Of a stretch of DNA of 42,796 bases, positions 8,625 to 16,604 are shown piece by piece. Made by a program: the position numbers and the translations under genes. Origin of the DNA: Methylococcaceae bacterium (lineage in GTDB: Bacteria; Pseudomonadota; Gammaproteobacteria; Methylococcales; Methylomonadaceae); assembly GCA_021736705.1 (NCBI GenBank), contig JAIPFI010000006.1, forward strand, positions 1-42,796, in the 5' to 3' direction. The stretch's first letter is position 1. Each line of letters opens with the position of its first letter. A model generated the notes under the pieces. It had not been told where the DNA came from. It ran no database searches and was given only the letters and a program-made list of their open reading frames with translations.

Positions 8625-9908
8625 TCATTTTATTGGAGGTGATGTATAAAGTGTACGCACCGTATTGGGTATATTGCCCTTAGGGATTAATCGGTGATCA
8701 GACCCGACTTCGAAAAGACCAAACCATTCTTCTGGATCTCCCTGCTCATGTTGGCTTGAGTCAATTGGATCTTCACCGCTTTTCCACCATTCGTCATTCA
8801 GTTCAAAAAATGCAATGCCGCAAAATTTATTATTGCCTTTTGCTGTGCGTAGATCTTTCCAGATGGCTGTAAAAGCAGACGCTACATCTTTTACTTTGTG
8901 ACCACCAAAGCCGGGTGCTTCAGCGGGTTTAGGTTCAGAAGGGGAGGTGGAAAATCCCACTTGAGTGATAAATATCGGCTTATCAGTGCTTGAGGCTAGA
9001 TCTTCAAGGTATCCTTGATAAGTGGAGTGAGTAACGCTACCTGGCGATGAGCTGACGACTCCACGCGCATAGGTGTAGATATTTAGGCACATCAAGTCGC
9101 CAATATCAGGTAAAAGAGCGCTATCAGAAGGCACATCCAGATCGGTCCGTTTCAAAGGGCCAATATGAGTCCAACTTGTATGGCAGTATAGATGGCGGCG
9201 GCCATAGGTGGTCAACTCGTACTCAATGGCTTTATCAATTAATTTAGCTAATGCTATTTCTGTCGGTGTACGATTGCTTACTAATATATGCTTGCCTTCA
9301 AAATTTCGGACATCGGGATGGCTGGCATCTGTGCTAATCACGGATTGTGCCTGTAATTCATCGCCAATTGAGAAAAGCACCAATCTATCAGGGCGACCGA
9401 TGCGATAGGTGTGATCTATGGCTCCCTTAATATGAGTCCACATTTCCGTTAAATAATCTTCAGCAAGAAAATCGGGAACATAGCCATTCAGCCATATATC
9501 CTGACCATACTTCATGTCAGATGTGTCGAGTTGAGCAAAGAAATTCGAGGGCATATTCATAGGGAATACATGTAAGTAATTGACCCCCATATTGCGCATC
9601 AAAGTTAAGTGCTCAGTATAACGTCCATCATTTCCAGGGCTTGCGCCTTGTAGTGGTGTTTCTCCCGGTAGATAGGGTGAGTAGCCGATACCTTTAAAGA
9701 ATAGGGGGGCTTTTTTGTTTAGATCCATGATTTTCCCCTCTTTGACTGCAAAAATAGTGGGCGTAGGCGTAGTGTTTCGTAGGCTGGATGTTTTTTTTAC
9801 TGGTTCGGATGCATTGACAGTCGGGAGTATGACCTGAGTCATCAGCAATATTATTAATATAATGGGTAAGGGCAGAATATTCATAGTGGGTATTTTATTG
9901 TGCGTCAT
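8625..9908 (-). CDS. Secreted TIM-barrel glycosidase-like protein
   Basis: 427 residues with an N-terminal hydrophobic signal or anchor (IILIILLMTQVILPTVNAS). The body resembles glucan-active TIM-barrel hydrolases of the GH17/GH72/GH2 type: FFKGIGYSPYLPGETP, the barrel strand FSIGDELQ (Glu184 at the acid/base position), DLMCLNIYTYARG, and KPIFITQVGFST, which aligns with the GH17 nucleophile motif TEVGWPS but has Gln316 (CAA) where the Glu belongs. GIAFFELNDEWWKS near the C terminus is typical of this subfamily. A second ATG eight codons in (9884) would give a cleaner signal peptide. Its position in the glucan locus suggests trimming or transfer of glucan chains; activity is uncertain given the Gln. 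Confidence 0.75.
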   Translation of the reverse strand: MTHNKIPTMNILPLPIILIILLMTQVILPTVNASEPVKKTSSLRNTTPTPTIFAVKEGKIMDLNKKAPLFFKGIGYSPYLPGETPLQGASPGNDGRYTEHLTLMRNMGVNYLHVFPMNMPSNFFAQLDTSDMKYGQDIWLNGYVPDFLAEDYLTEMWTHIKGAIDHTYRIGRPDRLVLFSIGDELQAQSVISTDASHPDVRNFEGKHILVSNRTPTEIALAKLIDKAIEYELTTYGRRHLYCHTSWTHIGPLKRTDLDVPSDSALLPDIGDLMCLNIYTYARGVVSSSPGSVTHSTYQGYLEDLASSTDKPIFITQVGFSTSPSEPKPAEAPGFGGHKVKDVASAFTAIWKDLRTAKGNNKFCGIAFFELNDEWWKSGEDPIDSSQHEQGDPEEWFGLFEVGSDHRLIPKGNIPNTVRTLYTSPPIK

Positions 9909-10469
9909 AGTCTTTAAAAATAAATGTGTATAAAGCGATCTCCTTATACACCTCTTTCTGGGTATTAAGAATTAATAACTAGCAAGAAATCATTTTTTTT
10001 ATAGAAAGCGGAGTAGTCTGAGTTGAAGAAGTGCCGTTAGAGAGCGCTTATTTATAATAATTGTTTAACTGTTAGGTATTTTGGACAAGAATTAACAGAA
10101 TTGTCTAGCACAGGTTTAACTTTAATTAGTCGTTGCTATTACGCTAATCATAAGGCATATCGTAGAAATTAAGGGCGTCTAAAATAATACCGCTATTTCT
10201 GTGGTTAGGGTTTTGGGCTTGCCACTTAAGCCGACATAAAAATACAAAGCCTGACAAATTTTAATAGGTTCTGCTTTAAGTGGGGGCTCTGAATTTTGAT
10301 GCCTAAGGTGTGTCCCGTCTTAAAATGGAAGCCGATTTTTTGAGTTTTTACGATGACGATCAATCAACGGCTTTGTATTATTTACTGATGCCGATGGACT
10401 GGTTTCTTTTATTGCTGGATGAAAAGTGGCTCTACCCCTTAGTGTTAATTATAGAATTAAGAGAAGGGC
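9909..10469. other. Intergenic region of 560 bases
   Basis: AT-rich. It holds the leader of the glycosidase-like gene, including a promoter-like block at 10001-10045 that is repeated upstream of the dksA-like gene, and a weak short ORF at 10325-10477 (listed separately). No RNA gene, terminator or decayed gene was recognised. Confidence 0.6.
10001..10045 (-). promoter_or_regulatory. Shared upstream element, copy A
   Basis: Read on the minus strand: CTCTAACG, 14 bases, CAGACTAC, then TCCGCTTTCTATAAAA, about 93 bases before the glycosidase-like start. Copy B (10859-10903), before the dksA-like gene, keeps CTCTAACG, CAGACTA and CTTTCyATAAAA in the same order. Possibly the same promoter or operator type; the factor is unknown. 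Confidence 0.4.
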
Positions 10470-10477
10470 TTAATTGA
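10325..10477 (+). CDS. Possible 50-residue hydrophobic protein (uncertain)
   Basis: ATG at 10325 opens a 50-codon frame, MEADFLSFYDDDQSTALYYL onward, with a central hydrophobic stretch FLLLLDEKWLYPLVLII. It ends eight bases inside the 3' end of the opposing dksA-like gene. A weak TAAGGTG lies about 20 bases upstream, too far to be persuasive. Not recognised; it may be chance. Confidence 0.25.
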   Translation: MEADFLSFYDDDQSTALYYLLMPMDWFLLLLDEKWLYPLVLIIELREGLN

Positions 10478-10841
10478 GGTGCGATTTTTCATGCTCTGCT
10501 TGGCATTTTATGCAGCGAGTTGCAGTGGGCTGAACTTCGAGGCGCTGGTGTTTTATGGGGGCATCACAATCGCTGCATCGTCCATAGTCACCTTCACTCA
10601 TTTTTAGCAGGGCAGCTTCAATATTTTTAACTTCCTGAATGTGGCGATCAATCGCAGCAAGATTAATATCAGTTAGAAAATCAACTAAAGAATTATCTCC
10701 TATATCGTGGACTTGCCCGGCAGCCTCATTGTATTCATGATTATCTAATGACTGCAATTCATGTTTAATTTCATCACGCAATTTGAGTAAACGGTTGTCT
10801 AATTGTGTTTTTAATTCCGTAGTTTGTTTCTTTGATAACAT
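10470..10841 (-). CDS. DksA/TraR family C4 zinc-finger protein
   Basis: 123 residues: an N-terminal helical region, probably coiled coil (about residues 3-80, rich in Lys, Glu and Leu), then a C-terminal zinc finger with Cys89, Cys92, Cys110 and Cys113 (GRCSDCDAPI ... TRCIKCQ). Proteins of this family enter the RNA polymerase secondary channel and alter transcription initiation. It is shorter than classical DksA (about 150 residues), so it is likely an accessory paralogue rather than the main DksA. AAAGGT precedes the ATG by 6-7 bases, and a promoter-like element lies just upstream. It stands alone with no operon partner. Confidence 0.88.
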   Translation of the reverse strand: MLSKKQTTELKTQLDNRLLKLRDEIKHELQSLDNHEYNEAAGQVHDIGDNSLVDFLTDINLAAIDRHIQEVKNIEAALLKMSEGDYGRCSDCDAPIKHQRLEVQPTATRCIKCQAEHEKSHLN

Positions 10842-10858
10842 TGATGTACCTTTGTTTT

Positions 10859-10903
10859 ATGGAAAGTGGGTTAGTCTGAATCGTAAGAGGACGTTAGAGG
10901 CGT
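10859..10903 (-). promoter_or_regulatory. Shared upstream element, copy B
   Basis: Minus strand: CTCTAACG, 13 bases, CAGACTAA, CCCACTTTCCATAAAA, ending 18 bases before the dksA-like ATG. Roughly 70% identical to copy A at 10001-10045, although the two genes are unrelated. Confidence 0.4.
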
Positions 10904-11023
10904 TGCTTGTTTTTGCACTAAAGTAGCCGAATTATAATACTTATCATATTCACGTTGCTTAATCTGTGGAGCCGAAATAGTAACAGTGTGCTTTTTAGGG
11001 CTAATGTTCGGCCAGGGAAAGGG

Positions 11024-12358
11024 TTAAATCCCCATGCCATTTAATTGGCTTGCTACATACTTGGCATGATTATCTGTCATGCCTACAAGGTAATCAGTTA
11101 CTGATTGGTACATTTGAAATAAGTCGGTAGATTTTTCTGGTTTATCCCCTCCCATTAAAGCTAACGCTCTCTTATTTCTAAACGAAAGTGAATTTTCATC
11201 TTTCTGATAGAGCTCAAATGTCGCTTTGATTAGATTGTCGAGTATGGTTTCTATAATATTATAGGCACCCAACTCAAGTTCAATCTTTCTATGTTCATTA
11301 AATATTTTCTCGTGCCCTAATCTTTTTGCATCCTCTATGCCTTTTTTCAGAGCTGCATCTGAGAATAAAGAAATTAAATCTTTTGGCTGTTGATCACCCA
11401 TCAATGCTTCGTAGTTTGCCTTAAATACTTCCATTGTATGTACAGCCAAACTATCAATCGCTTTTGCAACCAGCTTGGACACTTTTTTAATGTCAGAAAG
11501 TGCATCATTGCCGTAAATTGCTTCTACTTCAATGCTATCGCAAAGCAGACTAAAAATAACTTTGACATCATCAATAGTAATAATTTCAAGCTCAATAGCA
11601 TCTTGTAAATCCAGTAGTCCGTAACAAATATCATCAGCTGCTTCCATTAGATAAGAAAAAATATGCCTCTTATAGGAGCCATCATCCCTCTTTAGCCCAA
11701 GTTCCGTAAACAAAATATCGAAAAACTCTTTTTCGCTTTGAAAGCAATTAAACTTTGACCTGCCATTTTTCTTACACTCATTTGAAGAATAAGGGTACTT
11801 TACTAATGCACCTAATGTTGCAAAGGTAAGCCGCATACCTCCAAGAGATAAATTATTTTCAATTTTACTCACAATTCTAAGGCTCTGAGCATTGCCATCA
11901 AAATGTTGAAAATCACTTATTTCTTCAGGTTTCAAAGAATTTAAAAATTCAGTATCAGCATGTGTGTTAAACCACTCTTTAATGACTTCTTCTCCAGCAT
12001 GGCCAAAGGGTGGGTTGCCAATATCATGCGCTAAACAAGCCGTCTGGATAATATAGGCAACATCGTAAGGTTCAATTTCTTCAGTAGGATATTGTGCTTT
12101 GAGCATTTTTCCACACTGAAGCCCTAAAGACCTTCCTACGCTGGCAACTTCTAAACTATGGGTTAGTCTATTATGAACATGGTCATTTGCTGATAAGGGG
12201 TGGACTTGCGTTTTTCTTGACAGGCGTCTAAAAGAATTGGAAAAAATCAACCTATCATAATCTTTCTGGAAACTACTTCTATAGTCGGCTTCATTATTAT
12301 CTTTAACTATTTTCTCGAAATTATAAAACCTTTTCTTTGACAATAATTCTTCAATCAT
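11024..12358 (-). CDS. dgt: dGTPase-like HD-domain deoxynucleotide triphosphohydrolase
   Basis: 444 residues. Hydrolyses dGTP (or other dNTPs) to the deoxynucleoside and triphosphate. N-terminal SNSFRRLSRKTQVHPLSAND leads into the HD metal site: His67 in RLTHSLEVASVGR, His111-Asp112 in AHDIGNPPFGHAGE, and the downstream acidic segment EAADDICYGLLDLQDAIE, all diagnostic of the dGTPase/dNTPase group. Shorter than E. coli Dgt (about 505 residues), closer to the dNTPase-like branch. The gene is visibly more AT-rich than the pqq genes and sits directly upstream (by gap of 180 bases and less) of other accessory genes. Likely nucleotide-pool control; a phage-defence role is known for some dGTPases but is only inference here. 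Confidence 0.88.
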   Translation of the reverse strand: MIEELLSKKRFYNFEKIVKDNNEADYRSSFQKDYDRLIFSNSFRRLSRKTQVHPLSANDHVHNRLTHSLEVASVGRSLGLQCGKMLKAQYPTEEIEPYDVAYIIQTACLAHDIGNPPFGHAGEEVIKEWFNTHADTEFLNSLKPEEISDFQHFDGNAQSLRIVSKIENNLSLGGMRLTFATLGALVKYPYSSNECKKNGRSKFNCFQSEKEFFDILFTELGLKRDDGSYKRHIFSYLMEAADDICYGLLDLQDAIELEIITIDDVKVIFSLLCDSIEVEAIYGNDALSDIKKVSKLVAKAIDSLAVHTMEVFKANYEALMGDQQPKDLISLFSDAALKKGIEDAKRLGHEKIFNEHRKIELELGAYNIIETILDNLIKATFELYQKDENSLSFRNKRALALMGGDKPEKSTDLFQMYQSVTDYLVGMTDNHAKYVASQLNGMGI

Positions 12359-12403
12359 ATTGTTTCTTTTTATAGTAAAAAATTAAAATAAGAAGTGAGC
12401 TCT

Positions 12404-12748
12404 TCAGTTCTTGTCTATTTTGTCTTGCGCGGATTGTATGATCACTTTATTAGCTTTAATGATTTCTTGAAAGCTGATTGACGTCGCCGCCCAATCTACT
12501 ATATCTACTTTGAAAGGTAAGTCTGATTCATCAAAGGCTTCCTTTATAATGGCATGCTCACTTAAAGGTAGAGGCTGTTGGCTGATAATAGCTAAATCCA
12601 GATCGGAAAATTGTTTGGCTTTTCCTGTGATGCGCGAACCAAATGCCCATACTTCATATAGGGGGGCGTAGGTTTTAAGTATCTGGTTTATTTCTTTCCA
12701 TTCTTCTGGCTTTACAGCAAGTTTTGCTAAAGCCATGCTATCGGTCAT
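12404..12748 (-). CDS. mntA: MNT-type minimal nucleotidyltransferase (antitoxin of an MNT/HEPN pair)
   Basis: 114 residues. Carries the minimal nucleotidyltransferase core: Gly37-Ser38 in VWAFGSRITGKA, Asp49 and Asp51 in SDLDLAII, and a third acidic strand KVDIVDW. In characterised MntA-HepT pairs this enzyme adenylylates a tyrosine on the HEPN toxin and neutralises it. Its ATG overlaps the stop of the upstream HEPN gene (ATGA), so the two are coupled. Here the HEPN gene comes first. The catalytic residues look intact. Confidence 0.87.
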   Translation of the reverse strand: MTDSMALAKLAVKPEEWKEINQILKTYAPLYEVWAFGSRITGKAKQFSDLDLAIISQQPLPLSEHAIIKEAFDESDLPFKVDIVDWAATSISFQEIIKANKVIIQSAQDKIDKN

Positions 12749-13173
12749 TCTTTGTTACTTCTTGTTATAAGTTGCTGGTGAAGGTGTTTGGCTTCGAGCA
12801 AAAAATCAGCAGCTATTTGATAGACTTGCTCTGCTTTATCTGCATCATAAGTATGGCTGCTATTATTTCTTGCTTGGCGATAAGTACGCCAAACCAGCCA
12901 ATCAGAGCGCAACAAGCCTTTTTCGTTACCGGTACGAATCAGGTCTTGAAAAGAATGGCTGTTAACGTCTTCGGTACTTGCAGCTGTTTGTTCCAGAAAG
13001 CGTTTTAGCATTTTATGGCTGAGTTCATAAGTAAACTCAAAGCATTGAATAACTGAATTGCGCAATTGTTCAAATAAGCCTGGATCGTTCTTGGCTAATG
13101 GCGAGGTTGCGTAGTCTAGGCTTTTTTCTAGCTGACTGATGGCATTGGCAAATGCTGAAAAATCCAGGCTCAT
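12745..13173 (-). CDS. hepT: HEPN-domain protein, nucleotidyltransferase substrate-binding type (HI0074-like toxin)
   Basis: 142 residues, all-helical in appearance, of the HI0074-like nucleotidyltransferase substrate-binding family. Residues 102-109 read RNNSSHTY, the RX4HXY motif: Arg and His form the RNase site of HEPN toxins and the Tyr is the residue modified by the MNT partner. The stop overlaps the MNT start by four bases. It lies four bases after pqqE on the same strand, so read-through from the pqq operon is possible. Probable RNase toxin of a toxin-antitoxin or defence module. Confidence 0.85.
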   Translation of the reverse strand: MSLDFSAFANAISQLEKSLDYATSPLAKNDPGLFEQLRNSVIQCFEFTYELSHKMLKRFLEQTAASTEDVNSHSFQDLIRTGNEKGLLRSDWLVWRTYRQARNNSSHTYDADKAEQVYQIAADFLLEAKHLHQQLITRSNKE

Positions 13174-13177
13174 ACGA

Positions 13178-14302
13178 TTAATAAGCTTTCGAGTTCTTGC
13201 TATTACGGAAAATCAACGGTTTTTCATTGCCGGTTAAAGCAGATTGCCGCGCTGATTCTATAGCTTCAGTGATGATGTGCTTATCGGGTGACTTGCTGCA
13301 TACAGGATCAGTTTTGTACATATCGCCGGTGAGTAAATAAGCTTGGCAACGACAGCCGCCAAAGTCTTTGTCTTTTTCATCACAACTTTTGCAGGGCTCT
13401 TGCATCCATTCTGTGCCACGGAAAAAGTTAAAGGCTTTAGATTCATGCCAAATGTCAGAAATACTGTGGTCGTTGACATTCGGGCAATCTAAACCGGGTA
13501 ATTCGCGTGCAGAATGACAGGGCAGGGCAACGCCGTCGGGAGCAATCGTTAAAAACGTAGTTCCCCAGCCATTCATGCAGGCTTTGGGGCGGTCTTCATG
13601 AAAATCAGGTACGACATAATAGATTTTCATTTTGCCGGCGACTTTTTCCTTGAAGTCTTGAGCGATTTTTTCGGCCTCTTGGTATTGCTCTTGGGTGGGC
13701 ATTAATAAATCACGGTTGGTATGTGCCCAGCCGTAATATTGGGTGTTGGCAAGCTCTAAGTAATCAGCACCAAGTTTTTCTGCCATAGCTAAAATATCCG
13801 CCATTTGGTGAATATTTTCACGGTGAATCACCACGCATAAGACCATCGGATAACCGTGTTTTTTCACTAAGCGCGCAACTTCTTGTTTGCTGTGGAAAGA
13901 TTCGGTGCCGGCTATATGATCGTTTAAGTCTTGGGTGCTGGCTTGGATGCTGACTTGGATATGATCTAAACCGGCTTCTTTGAGTTCAATGATTTTTGCT
14001 TCAGTTAAGCCGTAGCCTGAGGTGATTAGATTGGAGTAATAACCGAGTTCGCGTGCGTGTTGGACTAATTCAGGTAAGTCTTGGCGGGTTAAGGGCTCAC
14101 CGCCGGAAAAGCCGAGCTGTACCGCACCCATTTTGCGTGCTTCAGAGAGTACGCGTTTCCAATCTTCGGTGCTGATTTCATGGCTATGTTTTGCGTAATC
14201 AAGCGGATTGGAGCAGTACGGGCATTGCAGCGGGCATTTATAAGTAAGCTCTGCTAATAACCAGCGCGGTGGGGTGATGTTAGTTTTGTTGGATCCAGCC
14301 AT
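13178..14302 (-). CDS. pqqE: PQQ biosynthesis radical SAM enzyme PqqE
   Basis: Forms the C-C bond between Glu and Tyr of the PqqA peptide, the first committed step to PQQ. 374 residues. The radical SAM cluster is Cys23, Cys27 and Cys30 (CPLQCPYC), followed by GFSGGEPLTR. The C-terminal SPASM region holds the auxiliary cluster cysteines in CMNGWGTTFLTIAPDG, LPCHSA, EPCKSCDEKDKDFGGCRCQA and DPVCSKSP. It begins 23 bases inside pqqD in another frame, so the two are translationally coupled; PqqD is the peptide-binding partner of PqqE. Last gene of the operon. Confidence 0.97.
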   Translation of the reverse strand: MAGSNKTNITPPRWLLAELTYKCPLQCPYCSNPLDYAKHSHEISTEDWKRVLSEARKMGAVQLGFSGGEPLTRQDLPELVQHARELGYYSNLITSGYGLTEAKIIELKEAGLDHIQVSIQASTQDLNDHIAGTESFHSKQEVARLVKKHGYPMVLCVVIHRENIHQMADILAMAEKLGADYLELANTQYYGWAHTNRDLLMPTQEQYQEAEKIAQDFKEKVAGKMKIYYVVPDFHEDRPKACMNGWGTTFLTIAPDGVALPCHSARELPGLDCPNVNDHSISDIWHESKAFNFFRGTEWMQEPCKSCDEKDKDFGGCRCQAYLLTGDMYKTDPVCSKSPDKHIITEAIESARQSALTGNEKPLIFRNSKNSKAY

Positions 14303-14552
14303 TGCCTAGTGCTACCTCTAAAAAGCCCGAAATATCGTTTTTTAAGCCTGTGGTGGCGAATTTTTCTTCCAAGTCGGCAACGAGTTGATCTAGGTTACGT
14401 GTGCCATCACAGAGTTTTAATATTTCTGCTGAACTTTGGTTTAATTCCACCATGCCTTCGGGGTAGAGTATAACATCTTTTTGTTGAGCTTCTTCCCACT
14501 GTAGGCGGTGCATAGGGGAGAATTGGATTTTTTGTTCTGGGTTAAGGCTCAT
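14280..14552 (-). CDS. pqqD: PQQ biosynthesis peptide chaperone PqqD
   Basis: A 90-residue RiPP recognition element that binds the PqqA precursor and presents it to PqqE. MHRLQWEEAQQKDVILYPEG and ELNQSSAEILKLCDGTRNLD are typical PqqD segments (winged-helix-like, ending in a helical bundle). Its 3' end overlaps pqqE by 23 bases. About 75 bases separate it from pqqC, and these contain a perfect hairpin. Confidence 0.95.
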   Translation of the reverse strand: MSLNPEQKIQFSPMHRLQWEEAQQKDVILYPEGMVELNQSSAEILKLCDGTRNLDQLVADLEEKFATTGLKNDISGFLEVALGNGWIQQN

Positions 14553-14597
14553 GTTGTTTTGCTTGGGTGTTTTTATTTAAAAGTGGGGCGGGTTGTA

Positions 14598-14617
14598 GGG
14601 CGGACTGAAGTCCGCCC
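14598..14617. repeat. Perfect hairpin between pqqC and pqqD
   Basis: GGGCGGACT (14598-14606), GA, AGTCCGCCC (14609-14617). There is no T-run, so it is more likely a REP-like palindrome or mRNA-stabilising stem than a terminator. It sits within the operon transcript. Confidence 0.7.
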
Positions 14618-14627
14618 TGCGAGCTAA

Positions 14628-15353
14628 TTAATCTTCGACATTAAAATATGGAGGCATATCATTAATATAGGCCATATACATGGCATCAGCCATGCACCAT
14701 AAAACATTTAATTTGAATTTTAAAATGTCCAGCATGCGTTCTTGTTCTTTACGTGTCTTGTAGTAGTCCAGCGTAATTTCTAAGCCATGCTCTACATCAC
14801 GACGTGCTTCAGATAAACGTTTACGGAAGTAAATATAGCCTTCTTCTTCTACCCAAGGATAAAGCTCTGGCCAATTACTCAGGCGTTGCTGGTGTATTTT
14901 TGGCGCGAACAGTTCAGTTAATGATGAACTGGCCGCTTCATGCCATTCTGAGTTACGTGCAAAATTAACATAGGCTTCAACGGCAAATTTAACGCCGGGC
15001 AATACATGCTCTAAAGAAGTGACTTCTTCGCGCGTCATGCCGACAGCAATACCTAATTGTATCCAGGCTTCGATGCCGCCTGGGTCGCCAGGATGACCGT
15101 CATGATCTAGGATGCGCTGCGTCCATAGTGCGCGTGTTTCACGATCTGGGCAATTAGCTAAAATATTAGCATCTTTAATTGGAATCATGATCTGATAGTA
15201 AAACCGATTCGCAACCCAGCCTTGCAGTTGTTTTTTTGTTAGTTTGCCTTCATTCATCAAGGTATGCATAGGATGATGAATGTGATAAAACTTTTCCATG
15301 CCGCGCAATTTGGCTTCAAATTCTTCGCGTGTCCAAGGTGTTTTCTCAGTCAT
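14628..15353 (-). CDS. pqqC: Pyrroloquinoline-quinone synthase PqqC
   Basis: Cofactorless oxidase that catalyses the last step of PQQ formation, ring closure and eight-electron oxidation. 241 residues, close to the family length (about 250). Conserved segments: [51 protein letters not shown] with the active-site His region, and the C-terminal [17 protein letters not shown]. It follows pqqB with a two-base gap, so the two are clearly cotranscribed. Confidence 0.97.
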   Translation of the reverse strand: MTEKTPWTREEFEAKLRGMEKFYHIHHPMHTLMNEGKLTKKQLQGWVANRFYYQIMIPIKDANILANCPDRETRALWTQRILDHDGHPGDPGGIEAWIQLGIAVGMTREEVTSLEHVLPGVKFAVEAYVNFARNSEWHEAASSSLTELFAPKIHQQRLSNWPELYPWVEEEGYIYFRKRLSEARRDVEHGLEITLDYYKTRKEQERMLDILKFKLNVLWCMADAMYMAYINDMPPYFNVED

Positions 15354-15355
15354 AA

Positions 15356-16264
15356 TTATAGCTCGATATGCATGTTGTCAAAGGCGACTTCTATACCGTG
15401 TTGGGTCAGTATCGCACGCTCTTCTGATTCGTCATTGAGAATCGGGTTGGTGTTATTAATATGGATTAGCACTTTGCGTGGTTTTGCTAGAGTATCTAAA
15501 AATTCGATCATGCCACCTTCACCGGATTGCGGTAAATGGCCAATTTTTCTAGCTAATAAGGGGCGACCCACGCTAGCAAGTTCATCATCTGTCCAAAAGG
15601 TGCCATCTACCATGACGCAGTCCGCTTCAGCCATTGCTTTTTCTACATGCGGTTCTATTAAGCCTAAACCAGGCGCGTAGAAAGTGGTTTTGCCGGTTGA
15701 TATTTGGCGAATGATCATGCCGATATTATCACCTTCGTGCGGATCGTTTCTGTGCGGCGAATACGGTGGCGCTTTGCTTTTTAGGGCTAAGGCGGTGAAC
15801 TCAAGGTCATCAATGTTGGGGATAGTAAAGGCATCTCCATTTAAGGGAATAGAATGCTCGTTAACGCCACAAAAATGTTCCAGAATATTAAAAATAGGAA
15901 AGCCGGTGGTCAAATCTTGCTTGACCATCTCTGTGCAATAAATATTTAGCGGATCGCCTTCACGCAGAATAAGCAGACCCGTTGCATGATCGATTTGCGA
16001 GTCAATGATAACAATGGCTTCTATGCCGGTGCCACGGACTTTATTTTTGGGGTGAATTTCTGGGAAATTTTCTAATTGCGCACGTACATCCGGTGAAGCA
16101 TTAAATAATACCCAGCGTTCACCATCGGATGACACGGCAATAGAGGATTGATTGCGCGTGCTGGCTTTGATGGAGCCAGCTCTTACCGCTTTACAATTTG
16201 GGCAGCTGCAATTCCATTGTGGGAAGCCACCGCCAGCGCCTGAACCGAGAACTCTAATTTTCAT
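15356..16264 (-). CDS. pqqB: PQQ biosynthesis protein PqqB (metallo-beta-lactamase fold)
   Basis: 302 residues of the metallo-beta-lactamase fold. PqqB acts as an iron-dependent hydroxylase on the tyrosine-derived part of the crosslinked Glu-Tyr intermediate. Seen here: [18 protein letters not shown], the zinc-binding [31 protein letters not shown], and [15 protein letters not shown]. The first full-length gene after the pqqA attenuator; the ATG lies about 75 bases past the pqqA stop. Confidence 0.97.
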   Translation of the reverse strand: MKIRVLGSGAGGGFPQWNCSCPNCKAVRAGSIKASTRNQSSIAVSSDGERWVLFNASPDVRAQLENFPEIHPKNKVRGTGIEAIVIIDSQIDHATGLLILREGDPLNIYCTEMVKQDLTTGFPIFNILEHFCGVNEHSIPLNGDAFTIPNIDDLEFTALALKSKAPPYSPHRNDPHEGDNIGMIIRQISTGKTTFYAPGLGLIEPHVEKAMAEADCVMVDGTFWTDDELASVGRPLLARKIGHLPQSGEGGMIEFLDTLAKPRKVLIHINNTNPILNDESEERAILTQHGIEVAFDNMHIEL

Positions 16265-16291
16265 AATTGTTTATATTTAGAAATAGTAGAC

Positions 16292-16320
16292 AAAAAAAAG
16301 GGCTCAATCAAGAGCCCTTT
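16292..16320 (-). terminator. Rho-independent terminator/attenuator between pqqA and pqqB
   Basis: On the minus strand AAAGGGCTC (16312-16320), a 6-base loop, GAGCCCTTT (16297-16305), then an unbroken run of T that extends to 16292. A 9-bp stem with a T tract right after pqqA. It would let abundant pqqA transcript accumulate while only part of transcription continues into pqqBCDE, as described for other pqq operons. Confidence 0.85.
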
Positions 16321-16338
16321 CATTTCTGAACCGAGTAA

Positions 16339-16413
16339 TTAACGGTTGTAGATGTACATAGTGACTTCAAAACCAAAACGTAAATCAGTATAAGCTGGTG
16401 TTTCCCATTTCAT
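16339..16413 (-). CDS. pqqA: PQQ precursor peptide PqqA
   Basis: A 24-residue peptide, below usual gene-calling limits. It begins MKWETPAYTDLRFGF and ends VTMYIYNR, and carries the invariant Glu16 and Tyr20 (E-V-T-M-Y), the two residues that PqqE crosslinks and that become PQQ. GGAG at 16420-16423 (read on the minus strand) is spaced six bases from the ATG, a strong ribosome site in keeping with high expression. It is the first gene of pqqABCDE and is separated from pqqB by a terminator-like stem. Confidence 0.98.
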   Translation of the reverse strand: MKWETPAYTDLRFGFEVTMYIYNR

Positions 16414-16536
16414 AAATTTCTCCGGATTAATATTTAATTTTTATTATGCTAGCTTGATCAAGTAAGCTACTTCGCAGTATACGATGAAGTTTTTTGTTTG
16501 GCAACTTCAACAACAAGCTAAATACACATAATATAG

Positions 16537-16565
16537 TTGTGAGAATAGCAGTGGCGCGTTATATT
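16537..16565 (+). promoter_or_regulatory. Candidate sigma-70 promoter for the 38-residue peptide gene
   Basis: TTGTGA (16537-16542), 17 bases, TATATT (16560-16565), about 40 bases before the ATG at 16605. Reasonable match to the consensus; divergent from pqqA. Confidence 0.4.
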
Positions 16566-16604
16566 TAACATTCAATTTAAATAAATTTTTAGAGGTGAAT
16601 CGTC

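Noticed and set aside
15264-15680. 138-codon open frame antisense to pqqC/pqqB
   Set aside because: Spans the junction of two certain genes and contains no recognisable motif.
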